From: Flavisolibacter longurius
Lineage (GTDB): Bacteria > Bacteroidota > Bacteroidia > Chitinophagales > Chitinophagaceae
DNA length: 64,000 bases
Direction of reading: 5' to 3'
NCBI GenBank assembly: GCA_013327885.1
Contig: JABUMY010000012.1
Coordinates: 124,001 to 188,000, forward strand
The position numbers and the translations under genes were made by a program. Within the stretch, counting starts at the first letter, position 1, and the number at the start of each line of letters is the position of its first letter. The notes under the pieces are model-generated. The model was not told the origin of the DNA, ran no database searches, and saw nothing but the letters and a program-made list of their open reading frames with translations. Positions 1 through 7,638 of the stretch are shown here, in pieces.

Positions 1-700
1 TCAGTACGGTCATGCTCTCAATATCATCGGGGTTGATGCTCGACAGGGCGTCGCCACCGTCGGCGTATACACCACCACCTCTGGTGTTGATGGTGCCTTC
101 GCTGAAGTTGGTGTTATCAATAGGTACGCCATTGATAACGATCAGCGGGTTGTTCTGACCGGAAATGGACGATTGTCCGCGGATGCGGATCTTGGAGGTG
201 CCGCCCGGGCCTGTGCCCAGCGAGGAGATATTGACACCTGCAATTTTACCCTGCAGGGCATTCATTACATTCGGTGTGCGGTTCACCGTTAGTTCCTCGG
301 GTTTTACACTGGTGGCGGCATAACCCAGTCCCCTCGATTGCTTGGCAATGCCCAGCGCCGTTACCACCACGGTTCCCATGTCCTGGGAAGTAGAGTTTAG
401 TGTAACGGTCAACTGCCGGCGGCCATCTACCGGTACTTCAGTGCTGGCATAACCAATGTTGGAGAAAACAAGTGTGGCGGTGGGTGCCGCATTGATCTGG
501 AATTGCCCCGATGCATCGGTGGCAGTACCCGTAGCTGTGCCTTTAACCGTTACCGAAACACCGGCGATGCGTTTGCCTGTTTCGTCGGACACCGTGCCGG
601 AAACCGTTTGCGCCTGTGCGTGGGTAAAAAAGGAAAAAAGCAGTAACGTGAAAAGCAGTGTGAAGCCGGTTGAAAGGCCTGGCTTTGCATTTTCTTTCAT
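1..700 (-). CDS. SusC-like TonB-dependent outer-membrane receptor, N-terminal part (runs off left edge)
   Basis: About 233 codons are visible, reading from an ATG at 700 to the window edge. The product begins with a Sec signal peptide ending near THAQAQ. A carboxypeptidase-regulatory-like beta-sandwich follows (TVSGTVSDETGKRIAGVSV onward), then the TonB plug with the SusC hallmarks VVVTALGIAKQSRGLGY, LQGKIAGVN, RIRGQSS and NPLIVINGVPIDN. SusC proteins import oligosaccharides across the outer membrane with a SusD lipoprotein, which should lie beyond the left edge. The gene is divergent from the sugar-acid operon at 1214. Its promoter at 832-773 closely matches those of the FAH-family dehydratase and semialdehyde dehydrogenase genes, so it may feed the oxidative pathway. 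The substrate is unknown. Confidence 0.93.
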   Translation of the reverse strand, partial: MKENAKPGLSTGFTLLFTLLLFSFFTHAQAQTVSGTVSDETGKRIAGVSVTVKGTATGTATDASGQFQINAAPTATLVFSNIGYASTEVPVDGRRQLTVTLNSTSQDMGTVVVTALGIAKQSRGLGYAATSVKPEELTVNRTPNVMNALQGKIAGVNISSLGTGPGGTSKIRIRGQSSISGQNNPLIVINGVPIDNTNFSEGTINTRGGGVYADGGDALSSINPDDIESMTVL

Positions 701-772
701 GATAGCAAGTAGTTTGATGAATTAATAGAAAGCGATACCGAAATGACCTGTCAGGATCCCTGAAACCAACGG

Positions 773-832
773 CAAAGTATTCTCACCATAAATGAAAAAC
801 TTCCAATATAAAACGGCGGTGATTTTTGTACG
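773..832 (-). promoter_or_regulatory. Promoter/operator of left-edge SusC (motif 2, copy S)
   Basis: Read on the minus strand: CGTACAA begins at 832, TGGAAGTTTTT begins at 805 and ATACTTTG ends at 773. GTACAA, TGGAAGTTTT and ATACTTTG are shared with the promoters at 15930-15991 and 25157-25217. The 27-nt distance from the first element to TGGAAG is identical in all three. TACTTTG is taken as the -7 box, which leaves a leader of about 65 nt before the SusC ATG at 700. The remaining divergent region up to 1213 is AT-rich, and no clear promoter for the plus-strand operon could be fixed in it. Confidence 0.7.
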
Positions 833-1213
833 TCCCGGTACAATTTATTTTCTTTCTTTATGACGCTGCTGCCAAAACCTGTTTTTATATATGAGAAAGA
901 ATACCGTGGCAGGATACAATAGCAGTGCGGAAAATGCCGGAGAAAAATTCGGAAAAATTCTTTGCTGCAGAGAAGAATGTAGTGGAAAAACAGCGATGGC
1001 CGGCTAATATTTCAAGCAGAAAAGCAAAAAATTTTTTCTAAATTATTTTTTGTTTGGGTAGAAAAAAGCAACAGCATTTTAACGTACGGAGAAAAACAGG
1101 GAGTGTTGCTTTGCGGCTTAGCGAGTTGAAAATTTCATTGCCATTATGCGGATTGCTTTGCATAAAATAACGATTGTCCAACCAAACTTTTGCCAACAAA
1201 ATCGATAGGCTAT

Positions 1214-2143
1214 ATGAACAAAAAACAGATCTTCCCTTTTCTCCTGCTGCTTTGTGGCAGCCTGCCGTCAATGGCACAACAAGTTACCTTGTCTTCCGAT
1301 CAAATCAAAGCCATCACTCCTGAATGGAAAGGCGAACGGTCGCCTGACGGCCGGCCATGGGTGGCTGTCAACCTGATGGAGCGCCTCAAAAAAATTCGGC
1401 TCGAAGAAGCCTGGGGTGTGTTGCGCAACAAAGGCTATCAAAACCAGTTTGAAGGCGATTGGACCATCCTCAACCCCGACTCGGCCATGGTGGGCAGAGT
1501 GGTGACGGCTCAATACCTTCCGCTGCGGCCTGACTATGACAAGATCATTAAAGACAAAGGCAAATCCGAGGCAAGGGTAGGGGCCACCAACTCCTGGCCG
1601 ATCGATGTGCTAAAAGATGGCGACATCTATGTTGCTGACAGTTACGGCAAGGTGGTGGACGGGACGCTTATCGGCGACAACTTAGGCAATGCCATCTACG
1701 CTAAGTCCAACCGCGGCGTCATCTTCAACGGGTCGGTACGCGACATGGAAGGCCTTAGCGAGATCAAAGGTTTTAATGCCTGGATTAAAGGTTATGATCC
1801 TTCTTATATCCAGCAAATGATGCTGGGCGGCATCAATGTTCCTATTCGCATTGGCAGGGCAACGGTCCTACCCGGCGATGTGGCCTTAGCAAAAAAAGGC
1901 GGGATCGTTTTTATTCCTGCCCACCTGCTGGAAGAAGTGGTGCTGAACGCCGAATTCATTGGCCTGCGTGACCTCTTTGGCCACCAGCGGTTGCGGGAAG
2001 GGAAATACACTCCCGGCCAGATCGATACGCAATGGACCGATGACATTAAAAAGGATTTTCTTAAATGGCTTGATGAGAATCCCGGCAAGCTGCCCATGTC
2101 CCGCACCGAACTGGACCAGTTCATGAAGGCCCGGACCTGGTAA
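1214..2143 (+). CDS. Exported RraA-family protein, putative 4-hydroxy-2-oxo acid aldolase (1 of 3)
   Basis: 309 aa. The RraA/HMG-aldolase family cleaves 4-hydroxy-2-oxo acids to pyruvate plus an aldehyde or keto acid, using a divalent metal. The Arg-Asp pair that marks the active enzymes is present (GSVRD, R176-D177), as is the glycine-rich GDNLGN segment. Unlike classical RraA (about 160-240 aa, cytosolic), it has a Sec signal peptide (FPFLLLLCGSLPSMAQ), an N-terminal helical extension (WKGERSPDGRP) and a C-terminal extension rich in W and K. ATG 1214 is preferred over an upstream ATG at 1190 because the signal peptide starts there. It is first in a five-gene operon with a dehydratase. Paralogues lie at 18698-17778 and 22491-21547. 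The substrate is not known. Confidence 0.8.
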   Translation: MNKKQIFPFLLLLCGSLPSMAQQVTLSSDQIKAITPEWKGERSPDGRPWVAVNLMERLKKIRLEEAWGVLRNKGYQNQFEGDWTILNPDSAMVGRVVTAQYLPLRPDYDKIIKDKGKSEARVGATNSWPIDVLKDGDIYVADSYGKVVDGTLIGDNLGNAIYAKSNRGVIFNGSVRDMEGLSEIKGFNAWIKGYDPSYIQQMMLGGINVPIRIGRATVLPGDVALAKKGGIVFIPAHLLEEVVLNAEFIGLRDLFGHQRLREGKYTPGQIDTQWTDDIKKDFLKWLDENPGKLPMSRTELDQFMKARTW

Positions 2144-2199
2144 GCAGGCTATCACTCTTGCAAATCAATAATTCCCATTCTATTCTTAAATACACAACC

Positions 2200-3723
2200 A
2201 TGACTCCTTCCCAAAAAATTCTTCAAAAGCTTGGACTGAAAGACCCTGACGTTGTAACCGGTATTACCCCGGAAATAGAAACGAATAAACAACCACCTGT
2301 TACAGAGACCGAACCCGAAAATCCGCGCCGGTCCTTTCTGAAAAAGTCGGCACTTGGTGGCCTGGCACTAGGCAGTTCCGTGCTGCTTTCCCCCATCGAA
2401 GAGGTCATTGCGCAAAGCACACAAAAAGTAAAGCGCTTCTCGGCACCGTCTGACCTTAAAATTACCGACATGCGGTATGCCGTTACCACGGTACTGGGCC
2501 GCACGGCCATTATCCGCATCGATACCAACCAGGGTATCTATGGATTGGGAGAAGTAAGGGACGGTGCCGATGAACGTTATGCCCTGATGCTCAAAAGTCG
2601 AATCCTTGGCAAAAATCCCTGCAACGTAGAACAGATCTTTAAATCAATACGACAATTTGGTGGCCAGGCACGGCAGGCCGGTGGTGTTTGCGCAGTGGAA
2701 ATGGCTTTGTGGGATATTGTAGGAAAAGCTTACAATGTACCGGCCTGGCAATTATTGGGTGGCCGTTACCGTGATAACGTACGACTGTATGCCGACACAC
2801 CCGAAGCCAGCTCTCCCGATGAGCAAAAAAAGCTGATCAACAAACGCATCGTAGACCAAGGCTATACCTGGCTCAAAATGGACGTTTCCATAGGCGAGTT
2901 GAGGGGCAAGCCCGGTACCGTTGTCAATGGCAAATTCTGGGAAAACGAAAGAGGTGTGCTGGCCCAGTGGGGCGATCAGAACAATTACATGAGCTATGCC
3001 AATACGCTGCATCCCTTCACACAAATACAAATAACAGACAAAGGCCTGGAAGAGTTGCAAAAGGTTGTTGAGAATGTACGGAACATGGTGGGTTACGAGA
3101 TACCAATTTCAACCGATCACTACGGGCATTTTGATTACAACAATGGCATTCGCCTGGGAAGGGCCCTGGAGAAATACCGCCTGGCCTGGCTCGAAGACAT
3201 TGTGTCGTGGGAATACACCGACCAATGGCGAATGATGACGGAAGCGCTGGAAACACCTACGCTAACCGGTGAAGACATTTACCTGCTTAAAAATTTTAAA
3301 CCCCTCATCGACAACCGCGCCGTGGACATTGTGCATCCCGATCTCGCTTCTTCCGGTGGGTTGCTCGAAACAAAACGCATCGGTGATTATGCCGAAGAAT
3401 ATGGCATTGCTATGGCCATGCACCAGGCAGGCACGCCTGTTTCCTTTATGGCCAATGTGCATTGCGCTGCGGCTACGCAAAATTTCCTGGCGCTGGAACA
3501 CCATTCGGTAGACCTGCCCTGGTGGGAAGACATGGTGAAGACTGTTGAAGGCTCAAAGCTGATCACAAAAGGCTTTGCCAACCTTCCGCTGACCGCACCG
3601 GGTTTGGGAATTGAACTGAACGACGATGTGGTGAAAGCGCATCTTCACGCTTCTGATAAATCCTATTTTGCCCCCACGCCGCAATGGAACGAAAGGCGAT
3701 CGCATGACAGGATCTTCAGCTAA
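2200..3723 (+). CDS. Tat-exported enolase-superfamily (mandelate racemase/muconate lactonizing) sugar-acid dehydratase
   Basis: 507 aa. Enolase-superfamily enzymes of this type abstract the alpha proton of a sugar acid and eliminate water to give a 2-keto-3-deoxy acid. Visible active-site elements are K226 (WLKMD), the metal ligands D306 (STDHYGH), E332 (WLED) and E358 (GED), and the general base H408 (MAMHQAG). The N-terminus is unusual: about 43 residues, rich in Pro, Glu and Thr, precede a twin-arginine signal (PRRSFLKKSALGG) followed by a hydrophobic stretch and VIAQ. ATG 2200 is used; an in-frame TTG at 2158 is possible but lies 14 nt after the RraA stop. The gene lies 56 nt downstream of the aldolase and is probably co-transcribed. 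The exact aldonate is unknown. Confidence 0.87.
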   Translation: MTPSQKILQKLGLKDPDVVTGITPEIETNKQPPVTETEPENPRRSFLKKSALGGLALGSSVLLSPIEEVIAQSTQKVKRFSAPSDLKITDMRYAVTTVLGRTAIIRIDTNQGIYGLGEVRDGADERYALMLKSRILGKNPCNVEQIFKSIRQFGGQARQAGGVCAVEMALWDIVGKAYNVPAWQLLGGRYRDNVRLYADTPEASSPDEQKKLINKRIVDQGYTWLKMDVSIGELRGKPGTVVNGKFWENERGVLAQWGDQNNYMSYANTLHPFTQIQITDKGLEELQKVVENVRNMVGYEIPISTDHYGHFDYNNGIRLGRALEKYRLAWLEDIVSWEYTDQWRMMTEALETPTLTGEDIYLLKNFKPLIDNRAVDIVHPDLASSGGLLETKRIGDYAEEYGIAMAMHQAGTPVSFMANVHCAAATQNFLALEHHSVDLPWWEDMVKTVEGSKLITKGFANLPLTAPGLGIELNDDVVKAHLHASDKSYFAPTPQWNERRSHDRIFS

Positions 3724-3807
3724 CGTGACCATGCGTTTTCGAAGTAGATTAAAGTATAAAATCCACGTTCGTCATCTCTAATTTTTCATGTTAAAACGCT
3801 ATCGTTT

Positions 3808-4950
3808 ATGCCCACCGCAAAACGTTCTGTTTACACCATTTTTTACATCCTGGCAGCCGTCTTCCTGCTGGCTTATATCGTTACTTCATTAAGTGATTTG
3901 GTGCAATACGCCGGTTGGCTGCTGATGTTAAGTTTTGTCAGCCTGGCCATTGCTTTTCGTGGCCACAAAGTGTTGCGCGGCTTGTCGTACACCCTTGTCA
4001 TTTTAGGTGCGGTTAGCCTTGCCATGTATTACCCGCAGCATTTTATTTCCGTTGGTGATTTTAAATTTTCGGCGCTGATTGTTCCCTTGCTGCAGATCAT
4101 CATGTTTGGCATGGGCACAGAGTTAAGCCTGAAAGATTTTACCAACCTGATGCGCATGCCCAAAGGCATCGCTGTAGGCATCGCCTGCCAGTTTACCATC
4201 ATGCCTTTTGTGGGGTTTGCCCTGGTCAACATCTTTAGCTTTCCGCCGGAGATCGCTGCCGGCATCCTGCTGGTAGGTTGCTCTCCCAGCGGTTTGGCAT
4301 CGAATGTTATGTCTTACCTGGCCCGGGCCAACCTGGCGCTTTCGGTTTCCATCACCACCATTTGCACCCTGCTGGCGCCCTTCCTAACGCCGGCGCTTAT
4401 GCGTTTATTAGGTGGCAGCCTTATCGAGATTCATTTCCTGGATATGATGTGGGACATTACCAAAATCGTGATCCTTCCCATTGCCGGTGGCTTGGTGTTC
4501 AATTACCTGGTACGGGGTCGGTTCGGCTGGCTCGACAAAGCCATGCCGGTTCTTTCCATGGCGGGCATTGCCCTGATCATTATGGTGATCACTGCCGCGG
4601 GAAGGGACAATCTTTTAAAGGTGGGTGCCGTGCTTATCATTGCCGTATTGCTGCACAACCTGGCGGGTTATTTCCTGGGCTACTGGTCGGCCCGTGTGCT
4701 GAAGTTTCCGGAGAAAGATTGCCGGACCATTGCCCTGGAAGTGGGCATGCAGAACGCGGGACTGGCCTCAGGACTTGCACTGACCATGGGCAAGCTGGCC
4801 ACGGCGGGATTGGCACCGGCTATCTTCGGGCCTATGATGAATGTGACCGGGTCGCTGCTTTCGAGCTGGTGGCACAACCGCCTGCCGAAAGAGGACAAGG
4901 CATTGGAAGAAGAGCAAAAGCCGGAGATCAAGGTGGCACCGGTCAGTTAA
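3808..4950 (+). CDS. Bile acid:sodium symporter (BASS) family transporter
   Basis: 380 aa integral membrane protein with about ten hydrophobic helices. Family signs are FGMGTELSLKDF, the glycine-rich loop GCSPSGLASNVMSYLARAN and the later EVGMQNAGLASGLA, the two crossover regions that bind sodium in BASS proteins. Members import organic anions such as bile acids, pyruvate, 2-keto acids or pantoate with sodium. Its position between a dehydratase and two dehydrogenases suggests uptake of a keto acid or sugar acid made in the periplasm; that is inference. It starts 84 nt after the dehydratase and lies 88 nt before the Gfo/Idh gene. The tail is charged and cytosolic. Confidence 0.88.
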   Translation: MPTAKRSVYTIFYILAAVFLLAYIVTSLSDLVQYAGWLLMLSFVSLAIAFRGHKVLRGLSYTLVILGAVSLAMYYPQHFISVGDFKFSALIVPLLQIIMFGMGTELSLKDFTNLMRMPKGIAVGIACQFTIMPFVGFALVNIFSFPPEIAAGILLVGCSPSGLASNVMSYLARANLALSVSITTICTLLAPFLTPALMRLLGGSLIEIHFLDMMWDITKIVILPIAGGLVFNYLVRGRFGWLDKAMPVLSMAGIALIIMVITAAGRDNLLKVGAVLIIAVLLHNLAGYFLGYWSARVLKFPEKDCRTIALEVGMQNAGLASGLALTMGKLATAGLAPAIFGPMMNVTGSLLSSWWHNRLPKEDKALEEEQKPEIKVAPVS

Positions 4951-5038
4951 ATGCGCACTGACCAACTGGTAGGAATTTAAAGCAACACAAAAAGTTTCAC
5001 CGATCAAACCAACTATTTTCACCCGATAAATTTGGAGT

Positions 5039-6145
5039 ATGAACACACGCCGCGATTTTTTAGAAAAACTTGTTGTACCCCTGATTGCGTTGCCTGTACT
5101 AACGGGCAATAAAAAGGCCGGCAGCCAGCATCCTTATGATCAAGGACCGGTTTTACGGGTGGCCATAATGGGGTTGGGAAGTTATGGCACCAGGGTGGCC
5201 GAAGCCATGCGGGATAGCAAGCGGGCAAAGCTGGTTGGCGTTATCAGCGGCACACCGTCAAAGATCACCGACTGGCAGCAGAAGTACGGCATCCCGGAAA
5301 AAAACTGTTACAACTACCAGAATTTCGACAACATCAAAAACAATCCTGATATCGACGCGGTGTATATCATCACACCGAATTCGCAGCACAAAGACCAGGC
5401 GATCCGCGTGGCCAGGGCTGGCAAGCATGTCATTTGCGAGAAGCCCATGGCACTGAATGCGAGGGAAGGAGAAGAAATGATCGCTGCCTGTAAAAAGGCC
5501 GGTGTGCATTTGCTGGTAGGCTACCGCCTTCATTTCGAACCCAAAACGCTTGAACTGATCCGCATGCGAAATGCCGGTGAGTTTGGCAAGATCAAATTCT
5601 TCCAGGGGCTGGCAGGCTTTCGTATTGGCGACCCATCGCAATGGCGCCTGAACAAAGCCCTCGCAGGTGGCGGTTCGCTGATGGACATTGGCATTTACGC
5701 CGTGAATGGCGCCCGGTACATGGTAGGTGAAGAACCTTCCTGGGTAACCGCGCAGGAAACCAAAACCGATCCGCAAAAATTCAAGGAAGGCGTGGATGAG
5801 ACCATCCAGTTTCAATTGGGTTTTCCCAGTGGTGCCGTGGCCTCCTGCTTGTCAACCTACAGCATGAGTTACCTCGACCGGTTCTTTTTAAACGGTGAAA
5901 AAGGTTTTGGCGAATTGTACCCGGCCACCGGTTATGGTCCAATAAAAGGCCGCACAAACCAGGGCGAACTGACGCAACCGCACTTCACCCATCAAACCGT
6001 GCAAATGGACGAAATGGCTGCGATTATTCTTGAAGGAAAAAAACCGGTGGTGCCCGTGGATGGAGAAGAAGGCCTGCGTGACCTGAAGATCATGGATGCT
6101 ATTTATGCTGCGGCAAAAAGCGGGAAGAAGGTTTCCTTATCCTGA
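5039..6145 (+). CDS. Exported Gfo/Idh/MocA-family NAD(P)-dependent sugar oxidoreductase
   Basis: 368 aa. A twin-arginine leader (MNTRRDFLEKLVVPLIALPVL) precedes a Rossmann fold (VAIMGLGSYGTRVAEAM). The catalytic motif CEKPMA supplies K135, and GGGSLMDIGIYAVNGARYM is typical of the glucose-fructose oxidoreductase branch. These enzymes oxidise an aldose to the lactone; exported forms keep the NADP tightly bound and need a second substrate as electron sink. Here it would supply a lactone or aldonate to the dehydratase upstream. It sits between the BASS transporter and the zinc dehydrogenase with short gaps. Substrate (glucose, xylose, arabinose or other) cannot be told from the sequence. Confidence 0.87.
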   Translation: MNTRRDFLEKLVVPLIALPVLTGNKKAGSQHPYDQGPVLRVAIMGLGSYGTRVAEAMRDSKRAKLVGVISGTPSKITDWQQKYGIPEKNCYNYQNFDNIKNNPDIDAVYIITPNSQHKDQAIRVARAGKHVICEKPMALNAREGEEMIAACKKAGVHLLVGYRLHFEPKTLELIRMRNAGEFGKIKFFQGLAGFRIGDPSQWRLNKALAGGGSLMDIGIYAVNGARYMVGEEPSWVTAQETKTDPQKFKEGVDETIQFQLGFPSGAVASCLSTYSMSYLDRFFLNGEKGFGELYPATGYGPIKGRTNQGELTQPHFTHQTVQMDEMAAIILEGKKPVVPVDGEEGLRDLKIMDAIYAAAKSGKKVSLS

Positions 6146-6205
6146 TAGAAAAAGGCAGAGAAATTTTTTTAAAAAGAGGTGCTTTTGACAACAGGGCAAA
6201 TCACG

Positions 6206-7222
6206 ATGAGAACATTGGTGTGTACAGAGCCGGGAGCTTTTACGTATGCTGACGGTCAAAAACCTGCCGCACAAAAAGGCCGGGCTATTTTAAAGATCAA
6301 ACGCATTGGTATCTGCGGTACCGATCTTCATGCTTTTGAAGGCACACAGCCTTATTTTACTTACCCGCGTATCCTGGGCCATGAGCTCTCCGGCGAATTG
6401 GTGGCCGTTGACGATGCACCGGGGTTTGCGGTTGGCGACCCGGTGAGCTTTATTCCTTATTACCATTGCGGTCATTGCATTGCCTGTCGCAGGGGAAAGC
6501 CAAACTGCTGCGTACAAATGCAGGTCTGCGGTGTGCATGTGGACGGTGGCATGGTGGAATACCTTTCTGTACCCTCGGCTTCGCTGCTGCAGGGAAAAGG
6601 TTTAAGCTTTGATGAATTGGCCCTGCTGGAACCGCTGGCCGTTAGTGCACACGGGGTAAGGCGTGCTGCTGTAGAAAAGGACGAATTTGTATTGGTGATC
6701 GGTGCCGGGCCAATCGGTCTTGGTGCTATGCTGGCGGCACAGTTGGCAGGCGCCCGGGTGATTGCACTGGACACGAACGTACTGCGGTTACGCTTTGCCA
6801 AAGAAAATCTGCAGGTGCCGTTTGAGGTCAACGCCACAGCCGTAGATGTGTATGAACAAATCAGTGCAATTACTGGAGGCGATATGCCTACCGTGGTGAT
6901 AGATGCTACCGGCAGCCAGGCTGCTATCAACGGTGGCTTTCGGTACCTGGCGCATGGCGGCCGGTATGTGCTGATCGGTTTGCAAAATGGCGACATCAGC
7001 TTTAGCCACCCCGAATTCCATAAACGCGAAGCGGCGCTGATGAGCAGCCGCAATGCAACGCGACAGGATTTTGAAGCGGTGATGGCTGCCATCAAAGATG
7101 GGAAGATCAAACCCAAAACGTTTATCACTCACCGGGCCAGGTTTGACGAGGTAAAAGAGGTGTTTCCAGCCTGGCTCAATCCCGCTACCGGCGTGGTGAA
7201 GGCGATGGTGGAAATGCCCTGA
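6206..7222 (+). CDS. Zinc-dependent medium-chain alcohol/sugar dehydrogenase
   Basis: 338 aa, no export signal, so cytosolic. The catalytic zinc site is visible as C37 (GICGTDLH), H59-E60 (GHELSG) and the later E in LLEPLAVSAHG. The structural zinc loop is CGHCIACRRGKPNCC, and the NAD-binding motif is VIGAGPIGLGAM. The branch resembles L-threonine, galactitol-1-phosphate, L-fucose/L-rhamnose and other polyol dehydrogenases. ATG 6206 begins the conserved fold; an upstream GTG at 6179 is less likely. It is the last gene of the operon, followed 240 nt later by an intrinsic terminator. A likely job is oxidation of a sugar or of the aldehyde released by the aldolase; this is inference. Confidence 0.87.
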   Translation: MRTLVCTEPGAFTYADGQKPAAQKGRAILKIKRIGICGTDLHAFEGTQPYFTYPRILGHELSGELVAVDDAPGFAVGDPVSFIPYYHCGHCIACRRGKPNCCVQMQVCGVHVDGGMVEYLSVPSASLLQGKGLSFDELALLEPLAVSAHGVRRAAVEKDEFVLVIGAGPIGLGAMLAAQLAGARVIALDTNVLRLRFAKENLQVPFEVNATAVDVYEQISAITGGDMPTVVIDATGSQAAINGGFRYLAHGGRYVLIGLQNGDISFSHPEFHKREAALMSSRNATRQDFEAVMAAIKDGKIKPKTFITHRARFDEVKEVFPAWLNPATGVVKAMVEMP

Positions 7223-7257
7223 AAATGGAGTCCGGCGCTCTTTATAAGAAGAAAAAA

Positions 7258-7319
7258 ACATTTGTTCTATTCATTTCAACACCTGAACGGGTGTTGCCGA
7301 ATGATTGGCGGTAGTTTTA
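7258..7319 (+). promoter_or_regulatory. HTCS-type operator and promoter A (for GH43)
   Basis: The operator starts at 7258 with ACATTTGTT and continues to TTTCAACA (spacer N10 after ACATTT). The -7 box TAGTTTTA begins at 7312, exactly 54 nt from the operator start, as in the four other copies at 9451, 26479, 32509 and 41715. The right half-site is degenerate (AACACCTGA). A short inverted repeat AACACC/GGTGTT follows it. The leader to the GH43 start is about 320 nt and contains the terminator at 7463. Confidence 0.75.
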
Positions 7320-7462
7320 TGTGGAAGAAAAGTTTGCCGAAACGGAAAGTTGAGCAACCGGCAGAAAACTATTCGTAAGGCCTGCGCGGCTTTCACGCAG
7401 CAGCCAGGCAACTAACATCACGAAATCACAACTGTTTCTCATATAGCAATCAATCACATGCC

Positions 7463-7491
7463 GTCCGCTGTTTTTACAGCGGACTTTTTTT
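7463..7491 (+). terminator. Strong intrinsic terminator
   Basis: A perfect 9-bp stem GTCCGCTGT / ACAGCGGAC with a TTTT loop is followed by seven T. It lies 240 nt beyond the dehydrogenase stop and could end the sugar-acid operon. It also lies about 145 nt downstream of promoter A, inside the presumed leader of the GH43 gene, so it may work as an attenuator there. Confidence 0.88.
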
Positions 7492-7638
7492 CAAAAAAGA
7501 TAGTGCACAAACAACTTGTACTGAGTTTGCGTTTTAAGCAATAATATCGCGATGGAGGTTGGTAGGTATAATGGGAATAATGGGAGATTGTTTGAACGGA
7601 TCCTCAACACATCAACAAAAACAAACAAGCAGTACCGG

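Noticed and set aside
5027-5034. Perfect TAAATTTG -7-like box right before the Gfo/Idh start
   Set aside because: Transcription would begin at the ATG itself, and no matching -33 element was found; the gene is more likely in the operon from 1214.
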